A stretch of DNA of 64,000 nt, taken from the NCBI RefSeq assembly GCF_023015905.1, contig NZ_JALKBD010000023.1:24244-88243 (forward strand), written 5' to 3'. Of this stretch, positions 56,467 to 64,000 are shown piece after piece. Both the position numbers and the translations under genes were made by a program. This DNA is from Arenibacter sp. F20364 (GTDB taxonomy: Bacteria > Bacteroidota > Bacteroidia > Flavobacteriales > Flavobacteriaceae). Numbering within the stretch: position 1 is the first letter of the stretch; every line of letters starts with the position of its first letter. Under the pieces are notes generated by a model. It saw nothing but the letters and a program-made list of their open reading frames with translations, had not been told where the DNA came from and searched no databases.

Positions 56467-57694
56467 TTTCTAATTTAGTTTGTTGTTTTAACAATTGTTT
56501 TGCGATCATTATTGCCAATAGCTGCAATGTCCCAATTATTAACAGAGCATAGCGTAGCGCAATATCGGCGTCTCCAAAATAGGCGATTCCTAGGAATGTA
56601 CCTGCCCCAATAAGCCTGCCTACGTACAGCCCAAATTCATGATTTAGGATATAGGAGAATTCGTTCCTGTTTTCCAGTTCTGATAGCAGATCAATTACTT
56701 TAAGTTGAATTGGAAAATAGGCTATATCCAAAATGGGTCTAGCAATCAGAAGTAGAAATATAAAAATGATCACTCCGATGGAACTAAACAATAAGGCATT
56801 GAACAAGGAAGCCAAAAAGAAACATATTAGACCAAAACTAAAAATCATGAGGCGGTGCTTTGGCTTGGATAATTTTCCTAAAATAAGCATTATAATGGCT
56901 GCTATTATTGCTCCGATGGATTGGGCCGTGCCCAACGCCCCTTCCGATGCAAAAAATTTCATCATTAAAATGGCTGGGGCCGTAACTATAAAACCCTGGG
57001 CCAACCCTTTTAACAAAGCCATTTGGAGCATTTTATTCCAAAGTTTGTGAAACTTGAAATACAGGAACTTCTCGCTCTTGGGCTTTTCGTAAGTCCCAAA
57101 ATGAAAAATAATTGAAGCAATAATGGTAAAAACAAAGACAGCAGCCGTTACTACCTTATATCCTGAATTTACCCCTTCATTAGTACTGCCATTGCCAGTC
57201 ATTAAATACCATCCTATAACAATAGGTACCAAAACTGCGGTGGTGGTGTAAAAGAACGTGTCAAGTCCATAATAAAAATTTCTAGTTCTATCCGATGTAG
57301 TCGCAAGTACTAGATAATCCCTATTGGACCAATAAAGACCAAAAGACATCCCCATTATGAGTCCAGCCGAAACCAATCCTGAATAAGAAATCTCTTTTAG
57401 CGACATCATAAAAATCATGGACACCCCGCTTAGCAACATCCCCAAAGAAAATAATCTTTTAATGTTTACCCTGTTAAGTAAATACCCGTTAATATAAAAA
57501 GTAATGGGTATACCCGTATATATGGCCAATTGATACAACATCACCTTTGATGGATCATTGGAGTTCCTCATGATGTAGGATGCCACAAAAATATCTATAA
57601 CAGGCATAACAAATGCATAGACCAGATTTGTTAGGATCAAAATTTTAGCACTCCTTGAAAAATCCTTTATTCCAATTTTAGCAACAACTCCCAT
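56453..57694 (-). CDS. MFS family sugar transporter
   Basis: Inner-membrane permease of 413 residues with about 12 membrane helices and no signal peptide. The central loop (FHFGTYEKPKSEKFLYFKFHKLWNKML) divides two six-helix halves. Its ATG overlaps the TAA of the GH130 gene by one base (TAATG) and its end overlaps the next gene, so translation is coupled. MFS genes beside GH130 usually import the mannoside that GH130 cleaves in the cytoplasm. The substrate is inferred only. Confidence 0.82.
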   Translation of the reverse strand: MGVVAKIGIKDFSRSAKILILTNLVYAFVMPVIDIFVASYIMRNSNDPSKVMLYQLAIYTGIPITFYINGYLLNRVNIKRLFSLGMLLSGVSMIFMMSLKEISYSGLVSAGLIMGMSFGLYWSNRDYLVLATTSDRTRNFYYGLDTFFYTTTAVLVPIVIGWYLMTGNGSTNEGVNSGYKVVTAAVFVFTIIASIIFHFGTYEKPKSEKFLYFKFHKLWNKMLQMALLKGLAQGFIVTAPAILMMKFFASEGALGTAQSIGAIIAAIIMLILGKLSKPKHRLMIFSFGLICFFLASLFNALLFSSIGVIIFIFLLLIARPILDIAYFPIQLKVIDLLSELENRNEFSYILNHEFGLYVGRLIGAGTFLGIAYFGDADIALRYALLIIGTLQLLAIMIAKQLLKQQTKLENENI

Positions 57695-58743
57695 TATTTC
57701 TTAAGTGATTTTAGTATTGATTTAATAGAAAGAGTTGCTAGGCATACGTGTTCATCCGAAGCTCCATAATACAACTTTATTTCGTCCCCATGAACCGTAT
57801 GGCCATTCGTAAAAACTACATTCCCAAAAAATCCGGTTTTTTCATATTCGGCCAATGGTTCCATTATCGGTTCCTCAGACCTTGCAATTACAATTGAGGG
57901 ATCCTTTAAATCCAGCAACAAAGCCCCCAAACAATATCTATTTTTTTCCGTTGCCCCATGATAGATAGCCAACCACCCATCTTTGGTTTTAATAGGTGAG
58001 GCTCCAGCCCCTAGCCTTTTGCTATCAAATTTGGAGGTTCTGGTTTTGGAAATGCATTTGTGATTTCCCCAATGAATACCATCAGGCGATTCAGCTATCC
58101 AAATATAATTACCGCCCAATTCAGGACTACTAGGTCTATGCAGTGCATAGAACTTATTATTGATTTTTTCTTCAAAAATGGCACAGTCCTTATTGTGCGG
58201 ACTAAATATCATGCCTTTCTTATCAAAATCTTTCCAATCCCTGGTAGTTCTCAACCCTACGCCCACCCCATTGGGGCTAACCATGGTATATGTCAAGTAA
58301 TAGACATCATCAACTTTTGAAACCCTACAGTCTTCAATACCATAACTTTCGTATTCCCCTTCGCCGAACAGTGCCGGATATTCCTCCGACTCCGAGAATG
58401 TAATTCCATCATCGCTAAAAAGTAATCTAAGATGGGAAATAGTAGTTAGGTAATCCACTCCGTCATAATTGATGACCCTTGCATCTGAAGCATCCAACTT
58501 GGGGTCATCCAGCTTAAAATCCAAAATCTCTACCTTTCCAAAATCGTTATAAAAAGGAACGGATATTAGACCGTCTTTTTTGACAGTTCTCTCGGCAACA
58601 CGAACTAAAAGTCCAATTTTTCCATTAAATTCGAATGTCCCCGGATTAAGCAAACATTCAATAAGCATATTCTTATTGCTTGGCTTTAAATCTTTGGGAG
58701 ACAATAATGGATTTTTACTATATCTATTTGCAATATCTGTCAT
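57694..58743 (-). CDS. GH130 family glycoside phosphorylase/hydrolase
   Basis: Five-blade propeller enzyme of GH130, 349 residues, without signal peptide and so probably cytoplasmic. Family blocks are NPGTFEFNGKIGLLVRVAER, GIEDCRVSKVDDVYYLTYT (the Asp is the expected acid, with Cys in place of the usual Pro), KDCAIFEEKINNKFYALHRP, and KRLGAGASPIKTKDGWLAIYHGA. GH130 includes beta-mannoside phosphorylases and beta-1,2-mannosidases; I cannot decide which from the sequence. It follows susD after a terminator hairpin, and precedes the coupled MFS gene. Confidence 0.9.
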   Translation of the reverse strand: MTDIANRYSKNPLLSPKDLKPSNKNMLIECLLNPGTFEFNGKIGLLVRVAERTVKKDGLISVPFYNDFGKVEILDFKLDDPKLDASDARVINYDGVDYLTTISHLRLLFSDDGITFSESEEYPALFGEGEYESYGIEDCRVSKVDDVYYLTYTMVSPNGVGVGLRTTRDWKDFDKKGMIFSPHNKDCAIFEEKINNKFYALHRPSSPELGGNYIWIAESPDGIHWGNHKCISKTRTSKFDSKRLGAGASPIKTKDGWLAIYHGATEKNRYCLGALLLDLKDPSIVIARSEEPIMEPLAEYEKTGFFGNVVFTNGHTVHGDEIKLYYGASDEHVCLATLSIKSILKSLKK

Positions 58744-58769
58744 TTTCCGTTCAGTTCTAGGGTGGGTAA

Positions 58770-58814
58770 AGTTTTTGAAAAGAGAAGTAGTATATAGAAT
58801 TCATACTACTTCTC
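58770..58814 (-). terminator. Terminator between susD and GH130 genes
   Basis: Perfect 12-bp stem GAGAAGTAGTAT (58782-58793) with ATACTACTTCTC (58803-58814), followed on the minus strand by TTTTCAAAAAC. It ends 26 bp before the GH130 ATG, so it can act as a partial stop between surface proteins and the cytoplasmic part of the operon. Confidence 0.65.
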
Positions 58815-58866
58815 AACTCCAACAAAACTTAACAATCAACTCAATAATTTATGTTTTTGATTTATT

Positions 58867-60351
58867 TTAATAACCCGGGTTCTGAGTAATTGATCCTCCA
58901 GACTTATCAATATCCCTTTGTGGTATTGGGAACAAATAATTATAGTCTTGAAAATTTCTCCCCAAATCGGATAATACCGTTTTTGCCGTCCCCCATCTTT
59001 TTAAATCATTGAACCTATGGGATTCAAAACCAAGCTCCACTCTTCTTTCAGACATTATCCATCCTAAAATTTCGGCTGCATTTGTTGAGGCAGGTCTATC
59101 TGCCAATGTACCTGGAGGCACTATTGAACCGTCTGCAGTAACGCTGGTCCTAGCCCTATTTCTAATTTGGTTTATAATGTCGACCGCTCCTACATAATCC
59201 CCTGTTTCATTGAGTGCTTCTGCTTTCCATAGCAGGACATCGGCGTAGCGGATATAGACTTTGTTGCCATAATCTATCATATCTGTGGTAGATCCTATTA
59301 TCTTGAAAGAACGTTTATCGTCAGGATTGGCAGTAGTGGTATATAGCAATCTTGGGTCATTTGCTTCAAAGGCCGCCACAAAATCATCCGTTGGTGCAAA
59401 AAATCCCCAACCAATAACAAATCTCAATCCATTAGTATTGTTAGGCGTTTCGTCTGAACGATGATCGTAGGCAAAAATCACTTCATTGTCAGCGAATTCC
59501 ATTTCGGCGTTAAAACTATCAAAATAATTAGCATTGAGACTGTAATTTCCAAGGGCATCCAATTCCGCAATCGTGCTGAGTACTGAGGACCAATTCTCAT
59601 TAAATAATGCAACTTTTGCCTGCAATGCAATTATGGCTCCTTTGGAAACTCTCCATGGTTCTGCCGGATCGGGGTACTTGGCGTTGGTTGCCAATGATTT
59701 TGCCAGGGCAATATCGGAGTTCACCTGGTTCATAACCTCTTCTTTTGGTGCTCTAATGGCTACGGCCAAGGCTTCCTCAAAAGAATCTGGAGTTGCACTA
59801 ATTAACGGTACATCGCCAAAATTATTCACCAAATCAAAATAGTAGTAGGCCCTTAAAAAATGTGCTTCTGACAAAAGTTGATTTTTTCGGGCATCGGTCA
59901 TGCCTGCCGATTGGACGGTAGCCGCATCGGATAAAAATCCTATTGCCAAATTGGCCCTGTTTATTCCAATATAGTCATAAACCCAAATTCCATTAAAAGC
60001 TTGGTTTTCCGGTGTAAAAGTGTAGTTACCCACTTCATCCATCCAGGGCTGATCTCCATCGGGATTCCATTTTTTATTCATGTCATTGGATGCGATATCC
60101 TGTAATACAATGTCATTTCTAAATACGGTCCCCAAATCCCATCTCCAACCTGGAATAACACCGTTCAAAGTGTTTTTTAAAGGTTGGTATATTGAGCTTA
60201 CCGAAGCTTCAAGGGTCACCAAAGCCAAGTCATTGTCCACGATGTCCTCCGTTAGTAGCCCAATTGGCTCTTTTTCCAATTCATCCATACAACCCACTGC
60301 AAGCGATGATATGAAAAGGACAATTAGTATTCTGTTAAATATATTTTTCAT
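58867..60351 (-). CDS. SusD/RagB family glycan-binding lipoprotein (PUL C)
   Basis: Surface lipoprotein of 494 residues with lipobox LAVGC. Family blocks are LLSEAHFLRAYYYFDLVNNFGDVPLI, YADVLLWKAEALNETGDYVGAVDIINQIRNRAR, and SERRVELGFESHRFNDLKRWG. It is 18 bp after its SusC. The GH130 and MFS genes downstream suggest a mannose-containing ligand. Confidence 0.94.
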   Translation of the reverse strand: MKNIFNRILIVLFISSLAVGCMDELEKEPIGLLTEDIVDNDLALVTLEASVSSIYQPLKNTLNGVIPGWRWDLGTVFRNDIVLQDIASNDMNKKWNPDGDQPWMDEVGNYTFTPENQAFNGIWVYDYIGINRANLAIGFLSDAATVQSAGMTDARKNQLLSEAHFLRAYYYFDLVNNFGDVPLISATPDSFEEALAVAIRAPKEEVMNQVNSDIALAKSLATNAKYPDPAEPWRVSKGAIIALQAKVALFNENWSSVLSTIAELDALGNYSLNANYFDSFNAEMEFADNEVIFAYDHRSDETPNNTNGLRFVIGWGFFAPTDDFVAAFEANDPRLLYTTTANPDDKRSFKIIGSTTDMIDYGNKVYIRYADVLLWKAEALNETGDYVGAVDIINQIRNRARTSVTADGSIVPPGTLADRPASTNAAEILGWIMSERRVELGFESHRFNDLKRWGTAKTVLSDLGRNFQDYNYLFPIPQRDIDKSGGSITQNPGY

Positions 60352-60369
60352 GATTACTATTTTTTTAAA

Positions 60370-63300
60370 TTAAAATTTAACGTTTACACCAAACATGAAG
60401 GATGTAGAAAGTGGGTAGGTACCCTTATCCACCAAATCAGATGCTTCGGGATCCAAACCTGTATAATTGGTAGAGGTAAGGAGATTTCTACCGGATATAT
60501 AGAGTCGTGCGCTGTCGAACCCTTGAACGCCATCTATGGTATAACCAATTTCAATATTTTTCAAACGGAAGTAAGAGGCGTCTTCAACAAAGATACTTGA
60601 GACCTTGCTACTACCATTATCCTCAAAAGCAACCCTTGGAATACTATTGGTACTGCCTTCTCCGTCCCAAGCCCCTAAAATAGCCGTAGTATAATTAAAA
60701 GGTCTTGTATCAAAATCTATGATCTTTTTTCCGTCATTATATCTATCGATACCCTCTACTCCCTGAAAAAGCACGGACATGTCAAATCCTTTGTATTCCC
60801 CAGTTAGGAAGATACCATAAGTAAGATCCGGGATAGAGGATCCTATAAATTCGCGATCAAAATCCGGACTTATTTTCCCATCCCCATTAATATCCTTGAA
60901 CCTAATGTCCCCTGGTTTGGAATTCCCTTCCAAAAATAAATGACTATCTATTTCTGCCTGATTCTGGTAAATCCCTTCCATTCTGTAACCGTAATAGGCA
61001 TCCAAAGGCTGACCAACTACCGTTCTGGATTCGTTATTGACTATATTGGGCACATTTGGATGCAGTTTTTCAACATTGTTGGTTACCGTTGAAAGGTTCG
61101 CATTGATATTATATTTAAACTCTCGTTCTGAATTTCTAAAATTGACTGAAAATTCAAATCCCTTATTGCTCACCTCACCGGCATTGACTATGGTTGGCTG
61201 CAAATCGCCAAGGAAACCAGGTAAGCCTATAGGTAACAATATGTCTGTTGTGCTTTTGTCAAAATATTCCGCTGTAACACCTACTTTGTTATTAAAAAGA
61301 CCCACGTCGATTCCAAAGTTGGCCTGAGTGGTAGTTTCCCATTTTAGATCGGGATTACCATAGCGTACTCTTCTAACAATACCTTCCGTTTGTTCTATTA
61401 ATTCAGCATAAGTGTAATTGTCTATATTTTGATTCCCCAGTTGACCCCAACTAGCTCTTAATTTTAAATCGGACAACCAATCTACCTCACTTAAAAAATC
61501 TTCCCTTGATAGTGTCCAACCACCAGAAACCGATGGAAAATATCCCCAACGATTATTTTCGGCAAACCTTGATGACGCATCCGCTCTTAAATTGGCGGTT
61601 ATCATGTATTTATTGTCATAGGAATATGTAGTAGACCCAAAATAGGAGAACAGAGCAGATTCAGTACCTGCACCTGCGTTATTTTCGTCCAAGCCTTCTC
61701 CGCCATAGGACAAATATCTAAACTCGTCTATGGAATATGGGAAACGCGCCCTGCTGGCAACGATGTCCGACTCTGTTTGTGTAACATATTCGGTACCGAC
61801 CATAGCACTGAAGTCGTGTTTTTCCCCGAACGACTTATTGTAATTTAAGGTATTACTAAAAGTTAGGGCCAAAGATTCCCCTCTTCTTTCACTTAAATTA
61901 TTGGGTCTGTTCCTTCTTCCCAATCCTTGATCTATAGCACTTCCACCACCATCATCATCTCCGTAATTCTCATTAAACGTTTTGTCATGAAAAAAGGTAA
62001 GGTCTACCCCCACATTGGATCTAAAGGTTAATTCTTTATCCTTTAAAAAAGAATACTGACCATATACGTTGCCGAAAGTTTTGAATATTCTGGTCTGGTC
62101 ATCTGAAAAATAAGCTTGCGCAATGGGATTTCCGACCATTTCGTACATGGTTCTGTTCAATCCTTGATCATAACCGGTAGCTGTAAAGAAAGGCATATCG
62201 GTAAAAGGATCTCTTTCGGAATAGGTTGGATCATTTACATCTTTAAAAACGGGTATTACGGGAGCCCTTAACAGCGCAAATCGTATTAAACTTTCCCCTG
62301 TAGAAGGTACTTTGTCCTGGGTTGATGAAGACAATTGAACATTGGCCCCAATCTTTAATCTATCCGTTAGGTCGGCATTGATATTTGATCTAAAATTCAA
62401 TCTTCGGAATTTGTCATTATCATAAACGACTATCCCATTTTCCCCATAGTATCCCAAGGATGTCAAAAATTGAACATTTTCACTACCTCCGCTGGCAGAC
62501 AACTGTAGGTTTTGGGAACTTCCTCCCTCGAAGAGTTCATCCAGCCAATCGGTATCACCAAAATCTGCCCTGCCCCTATCCGCGGTATATGGATTTGCTC
62601 CGGTATATGTATTGTTCCATGCTTTCTCAGTAGTATTTATATATTGTTCGGCATTGAGCATGGTAGGTAGGTTTGAAGCGGATTGAACACCATACCAGTA
62701 CTCGGCCTCAAGCTTCATTTTTCCTACTGAACCACTTTTAGTGGTAATCAGGACAACACCAGCAGATGCCCTTGAACCGTAGATGGATGCAGCCGCAGCA
62801 TCTTTTAAAACCGACATGGTTTTTATATCGGACTGGTTCAAAAAGGTAATATCCCGAGACGGTACCCCATCCACAATATATAATGGATCGTTATTTCCAA
62901 TAGTACCTACTCCACGGATACGAACTTGAATCCCACCACCTGGGGCCCCGCTACTCGAGGCAACCTGTACCCCAGCAACTTGCCCCTGTAATGCTTGGGC
63001 GACATTGGAGGTTCTGGCTTTGTTCAAATCATCCACATCCACTACGGAAATTGCCCCGGTTAAAGTAGATTTCTTTAAAGTGGAATACCCTACAAGAACA
63101 ACTTCATCCAAAGCATTTGCATCTACGGACATGGTAACATTAATTTGGGTTTGTCCATTGACCGGAATCGCCTGGGTCTTATAGCCTATATAGCTAAACA
63201 ACAATACCGCATTGGTATCCACATTCGAAATGGTGTAATTGCCGTCAAAATCTGTAGAAGTTCCTATGGAGGTTCCTTCTATAATTACGTTTACCCCTGG

Positions 63301-63414
63301 CAGGGGACCTTCATCATCCGAGACGACGCCGGTAATGTTTTGTGCCAGCAGGGAGCCTCCAAAAAGAATGGCTCCGAGAAAAGTTAGCTTACTAATACAA
63401 TTTTTCATCATCAT
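60370..63414 (-). CDS. SusC/RagA TonB-dependent transporter (PUL C)
   Basis: Outer-membrane importer of 1014 residues. It has a signal peptide (to SLLAQ), a carboxypeptidase-D-like domain (GVVSDDEGPLPGVNVIIEGTS), the plug (DEVVLVGYSTLKKSTLTGA, DPLYIVDGVP) and the barrel ending FGVNVKF. There is no STN domain. Upstream on the same strand stands an AraC-type regulator gene, with a 204-bp gap that holds repeated GTGTACAC sites. Two further ATGs follow the first directly (MMMK), so the exact start is open by two codons. Confidence 0.95.
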   Translation of the reverse strand: MMMKNCISKLTFLGAILFGGSLLAQNITGVVSDDEGPLPGVNVIIEGTSIGTSTDFDGNYTISNVDTNAVLLFSYIGYKTQAIPVNGQTQINVTMSVDANALDEVVLVGYSTLKKSTLTGAISVVDVDDLNKARTSNVAQALQGQVAGVQVASSSGAPGGGIQVRIRGVGTIGNNDPLYIVDGVPSRDITFLNQSDIKTMSVLKDAAAASIYGSRASAGVVLITTKSGSVGKMKLEAEYWYGVQSASNLPTMLNAEQYINTTEKAWNNTYTGANPYTADRGRADFGDTDWLDELFEGGSSQNLQLSASGGSENVQFLTSLGYYGENGIVVYDNDKFRRLNFRSNINADLTDRLKIGANVQLSSSTQDKVPSTGESLIRFALLRAPVIPVFKDVNDPTYSERDPFTDMPFFTATGYDQGLNRTMYEMVGNPIAQAYFSDDQTRIFKTFGNVYGQYSFLKDKELTFRSNVGVDLTFFHDKTFNENYGDDDGGGSAIDQGLGRRNRPNNLSERRGESLALTFSNTLNYNKSFGEKHDFSAMVGTEYVTQTESDIVASRARFPYSIDEFRYLSYGGEGLDENNAGAGTESALFSYFGSTTYSYDNKYMITANLRADASSRFAENNRWGYFPSVSGGWTLSREDFLSEVDWLSDLKLRASWGQLGNQNIDNYTYAELIEQTEGIVRRVRYGNPDLKWETTTQANFGIDVGLFNNKVGVTAEYFDKSTTDILLPIGLPGFLGDLQPTIVNAGEVSNKGFEFSVNFRNSEREFKYNINANLSTVTNNVEKLHPNVPNIVNNESRTVVGQPLDAYYGYRMEGIYQNQAEIDSHLFLEGNSKPGDIRFKDINGDGKISPDFDREFIGSSIPDLTYGIFLTGEYKGFDMSVLFQGVEGIDRYNDGKKIIDFDTRPFNYTTAILGAWDGEGSTNSIPRVAFEDNGSSKVSSIFVEDASYFRLKNIEIGYTIDGVQGFDSARLYISGRNLLTSTNYTGLDPEASDLVDKGTYPLSTSFMFGVNVKF

Positions 63415-63536
63415 AAGAATTGTTTTAAATTTGGTTAATCAAGTTGAGCACTTTTTTTACTCCTAAAAGCAAGTCGGAATAAATTATAACCTGCCTATAA
63501 ATAGCCAGTTTCAAGTTGAAGTAAAATTAGAAGTAG

Positions 63537-63580
63537 GGTACACCAAAATGTGTACACTATTTAATCAAAAGTGTACACTA
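63537..63580 (-). promoter_or_regulatory. Operator-like GTGTACAC repeats upstream of susC
   Basis: The perfect palindrome GTGTACAC occurs at 63550-63557 and 63571-63578, each followed by TA, 21 bp apart or two helix turns. A weaker copy, GGTACACC, is at 63537-63544. They lie 123-164 bp before the susC ATG, between the AraC-type gene and susC, as expected for sites bound by a dimeric AraC or HTCS regulator. Confidence 0.5.
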
Positions 63581-63618
63581 AACTGTAAAATGTTTAAAAT
63601 GAGAAGATTACACGTGTG

Positions 63619-64000
63619 CTATAAAGTAGACATAGCCTTAAGCTGATAGTTTTTAGGAGTGATATTATACATTTTCTTAAATTCCCTATAAAAATAGGAA
63701 CGGTTGTTAAACCCGGATTGATAGCAAACCTCCGAGACCGTAAGTGTATTTTTTCTCAAGAGGGCTGCCGCATGTTTTAATCTTACGGTTCGTATAAGGT
63801 CCCCGGGAGAAAAGCCGTATATATATTTAATTTTTCTATAGAGCTGTGAACTACTAATTCCTAATTCTTTCTCTATCAACAAACTTTGAAGGTTTTCATT
63901 TTCTATATTGTGCCTGTTGCACAAGTTATGAAAAATTAATATTGGCTTAATATTAAAAAGAGGTCGATTTCGTAACTTAATGTATGCAAGGAAAAAAAGT
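63619..64000 (-). CDS. AraC-type regulator C-terminus (HTCS or AraC), 5' end outside window
   Basis: The reading frame runs without a stop to the right edge; the first start-like codon (TTG at 63924) is inside the domain and is not a true start. The visible end is an AraC helix-turn-helix: LLIEKELGISSSQLYRKIKYIYGFSPGDLIRTVRLKHAAALLRKN and VCYQSGFNNRSYFYREFKKMYNITPKNY. The first motif is the one found at the end of hybrid two-component regulators, so this is probably the tail of such a protein controlling PUL C, whose susC starts 204 bp downstream. Confidence 0.85.
   Translation of the reverse strand, partial: LFFLAYIKLRNRPLFNIKPILIFHNLCNRHNIENENLQSLLIEKELGISSSQLYRKIKYIYGFSPGDLIRTVRLKHAAALLRKNTLTVSEVCYQSGFNNRSYFYREFKKMYNITPKNYQLKAMSTL

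Overview
The window is chromosomal DNA of a marine member of the Bacteroidota, most likely family Flavobacteriaceae. The grounds are: three SusC/SusD pairs, two complete hybrid two-component regulators (Reg_prop propeller + kinase + receiver + AraC), an ECF sigma / FecR pair, three S1 sulfatases with Cys-type formylglycine motifs, many lipoproteins, Bacteroidota-style -7 boxes and no Shine-Dalgarno pattern. Genus cannot be read from the sequence. It is essentially a run of polysaccharide utilisation loci (PULs). I saw no rRNA, tRNA, CRISPR array or transposase.

Layout. (1) 1-1.9 kb: the 3' part of a TPR-type sensor kinase and its response regulator. (2) 2-8.3 kb (+): a beta-propeller/amidohydrolase and a GH95 alpha-L-fucosidase-like enzyme. 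(3) 8.6-18.5 kb (-): a hybrid regulator followed by a planctomycete-type trio: a haem-binding PSCyt1/DUF1549/DUF1553 lipoprotein, a Tat-type DUF1501 protein and a membrane cytochrome c. The last of these carries an in-frame TGA. (4) 18.7-34 kb: a fucosidase-type PUL (ECF sigma, FecR, STN-type SusC, SusD, two GH29-like paralogues, a GH141-like beta-helix protein) plus a DUF433/DUF5615 toxin-antitoxin pair. This block is bounded by a 175-bp direct repeat, about 93% identical, consisting of the 3' ends of a sigma gene and a GH140 gene. (5) 34-54.4 kb: a second PUL. On the - strand it holds SusC, SusD, sulfatase, GH30, sulfatase-PA14 and GH140. Divergently on the + strand it holds a hybrid regulator, a sulfatase and a two-subunit molybdenum hydroxylase. 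(6) 54.7-64 kb (-): a third PUL with an AraC-type regulator (cut by the window edge), SusC, SusD, GH130, an MFS transporter and an unrecognised lipoprotein.

How the genes work together (inference). SusC/D pairs bring in oligosaccharides. Sulfatases and the GH95, GH29-like, GH141-like, GH30 and GH140 enzymes point to sulfated, fucose-containing and perhaps apiose- or galactose-containing algal or seagrass glycans. The third PUL looks mannoside-directed because of GH130 and its coupled MFS transporter. Two predicted periplasmic redox modules (the DUF1501/PSCyt trio and the Tat-lipoprotein molybdenum hydroxylase) sit inside this carbohydrate region and are the least understood parts.

The strongest unusual observations are the 175-bp direct repeat around a 15.2-kb PUL that contains a toxin-antitoxin module, the single in-frame TGA in the cytochrome gene, and paired operator-like repeats in front of two susC genes.
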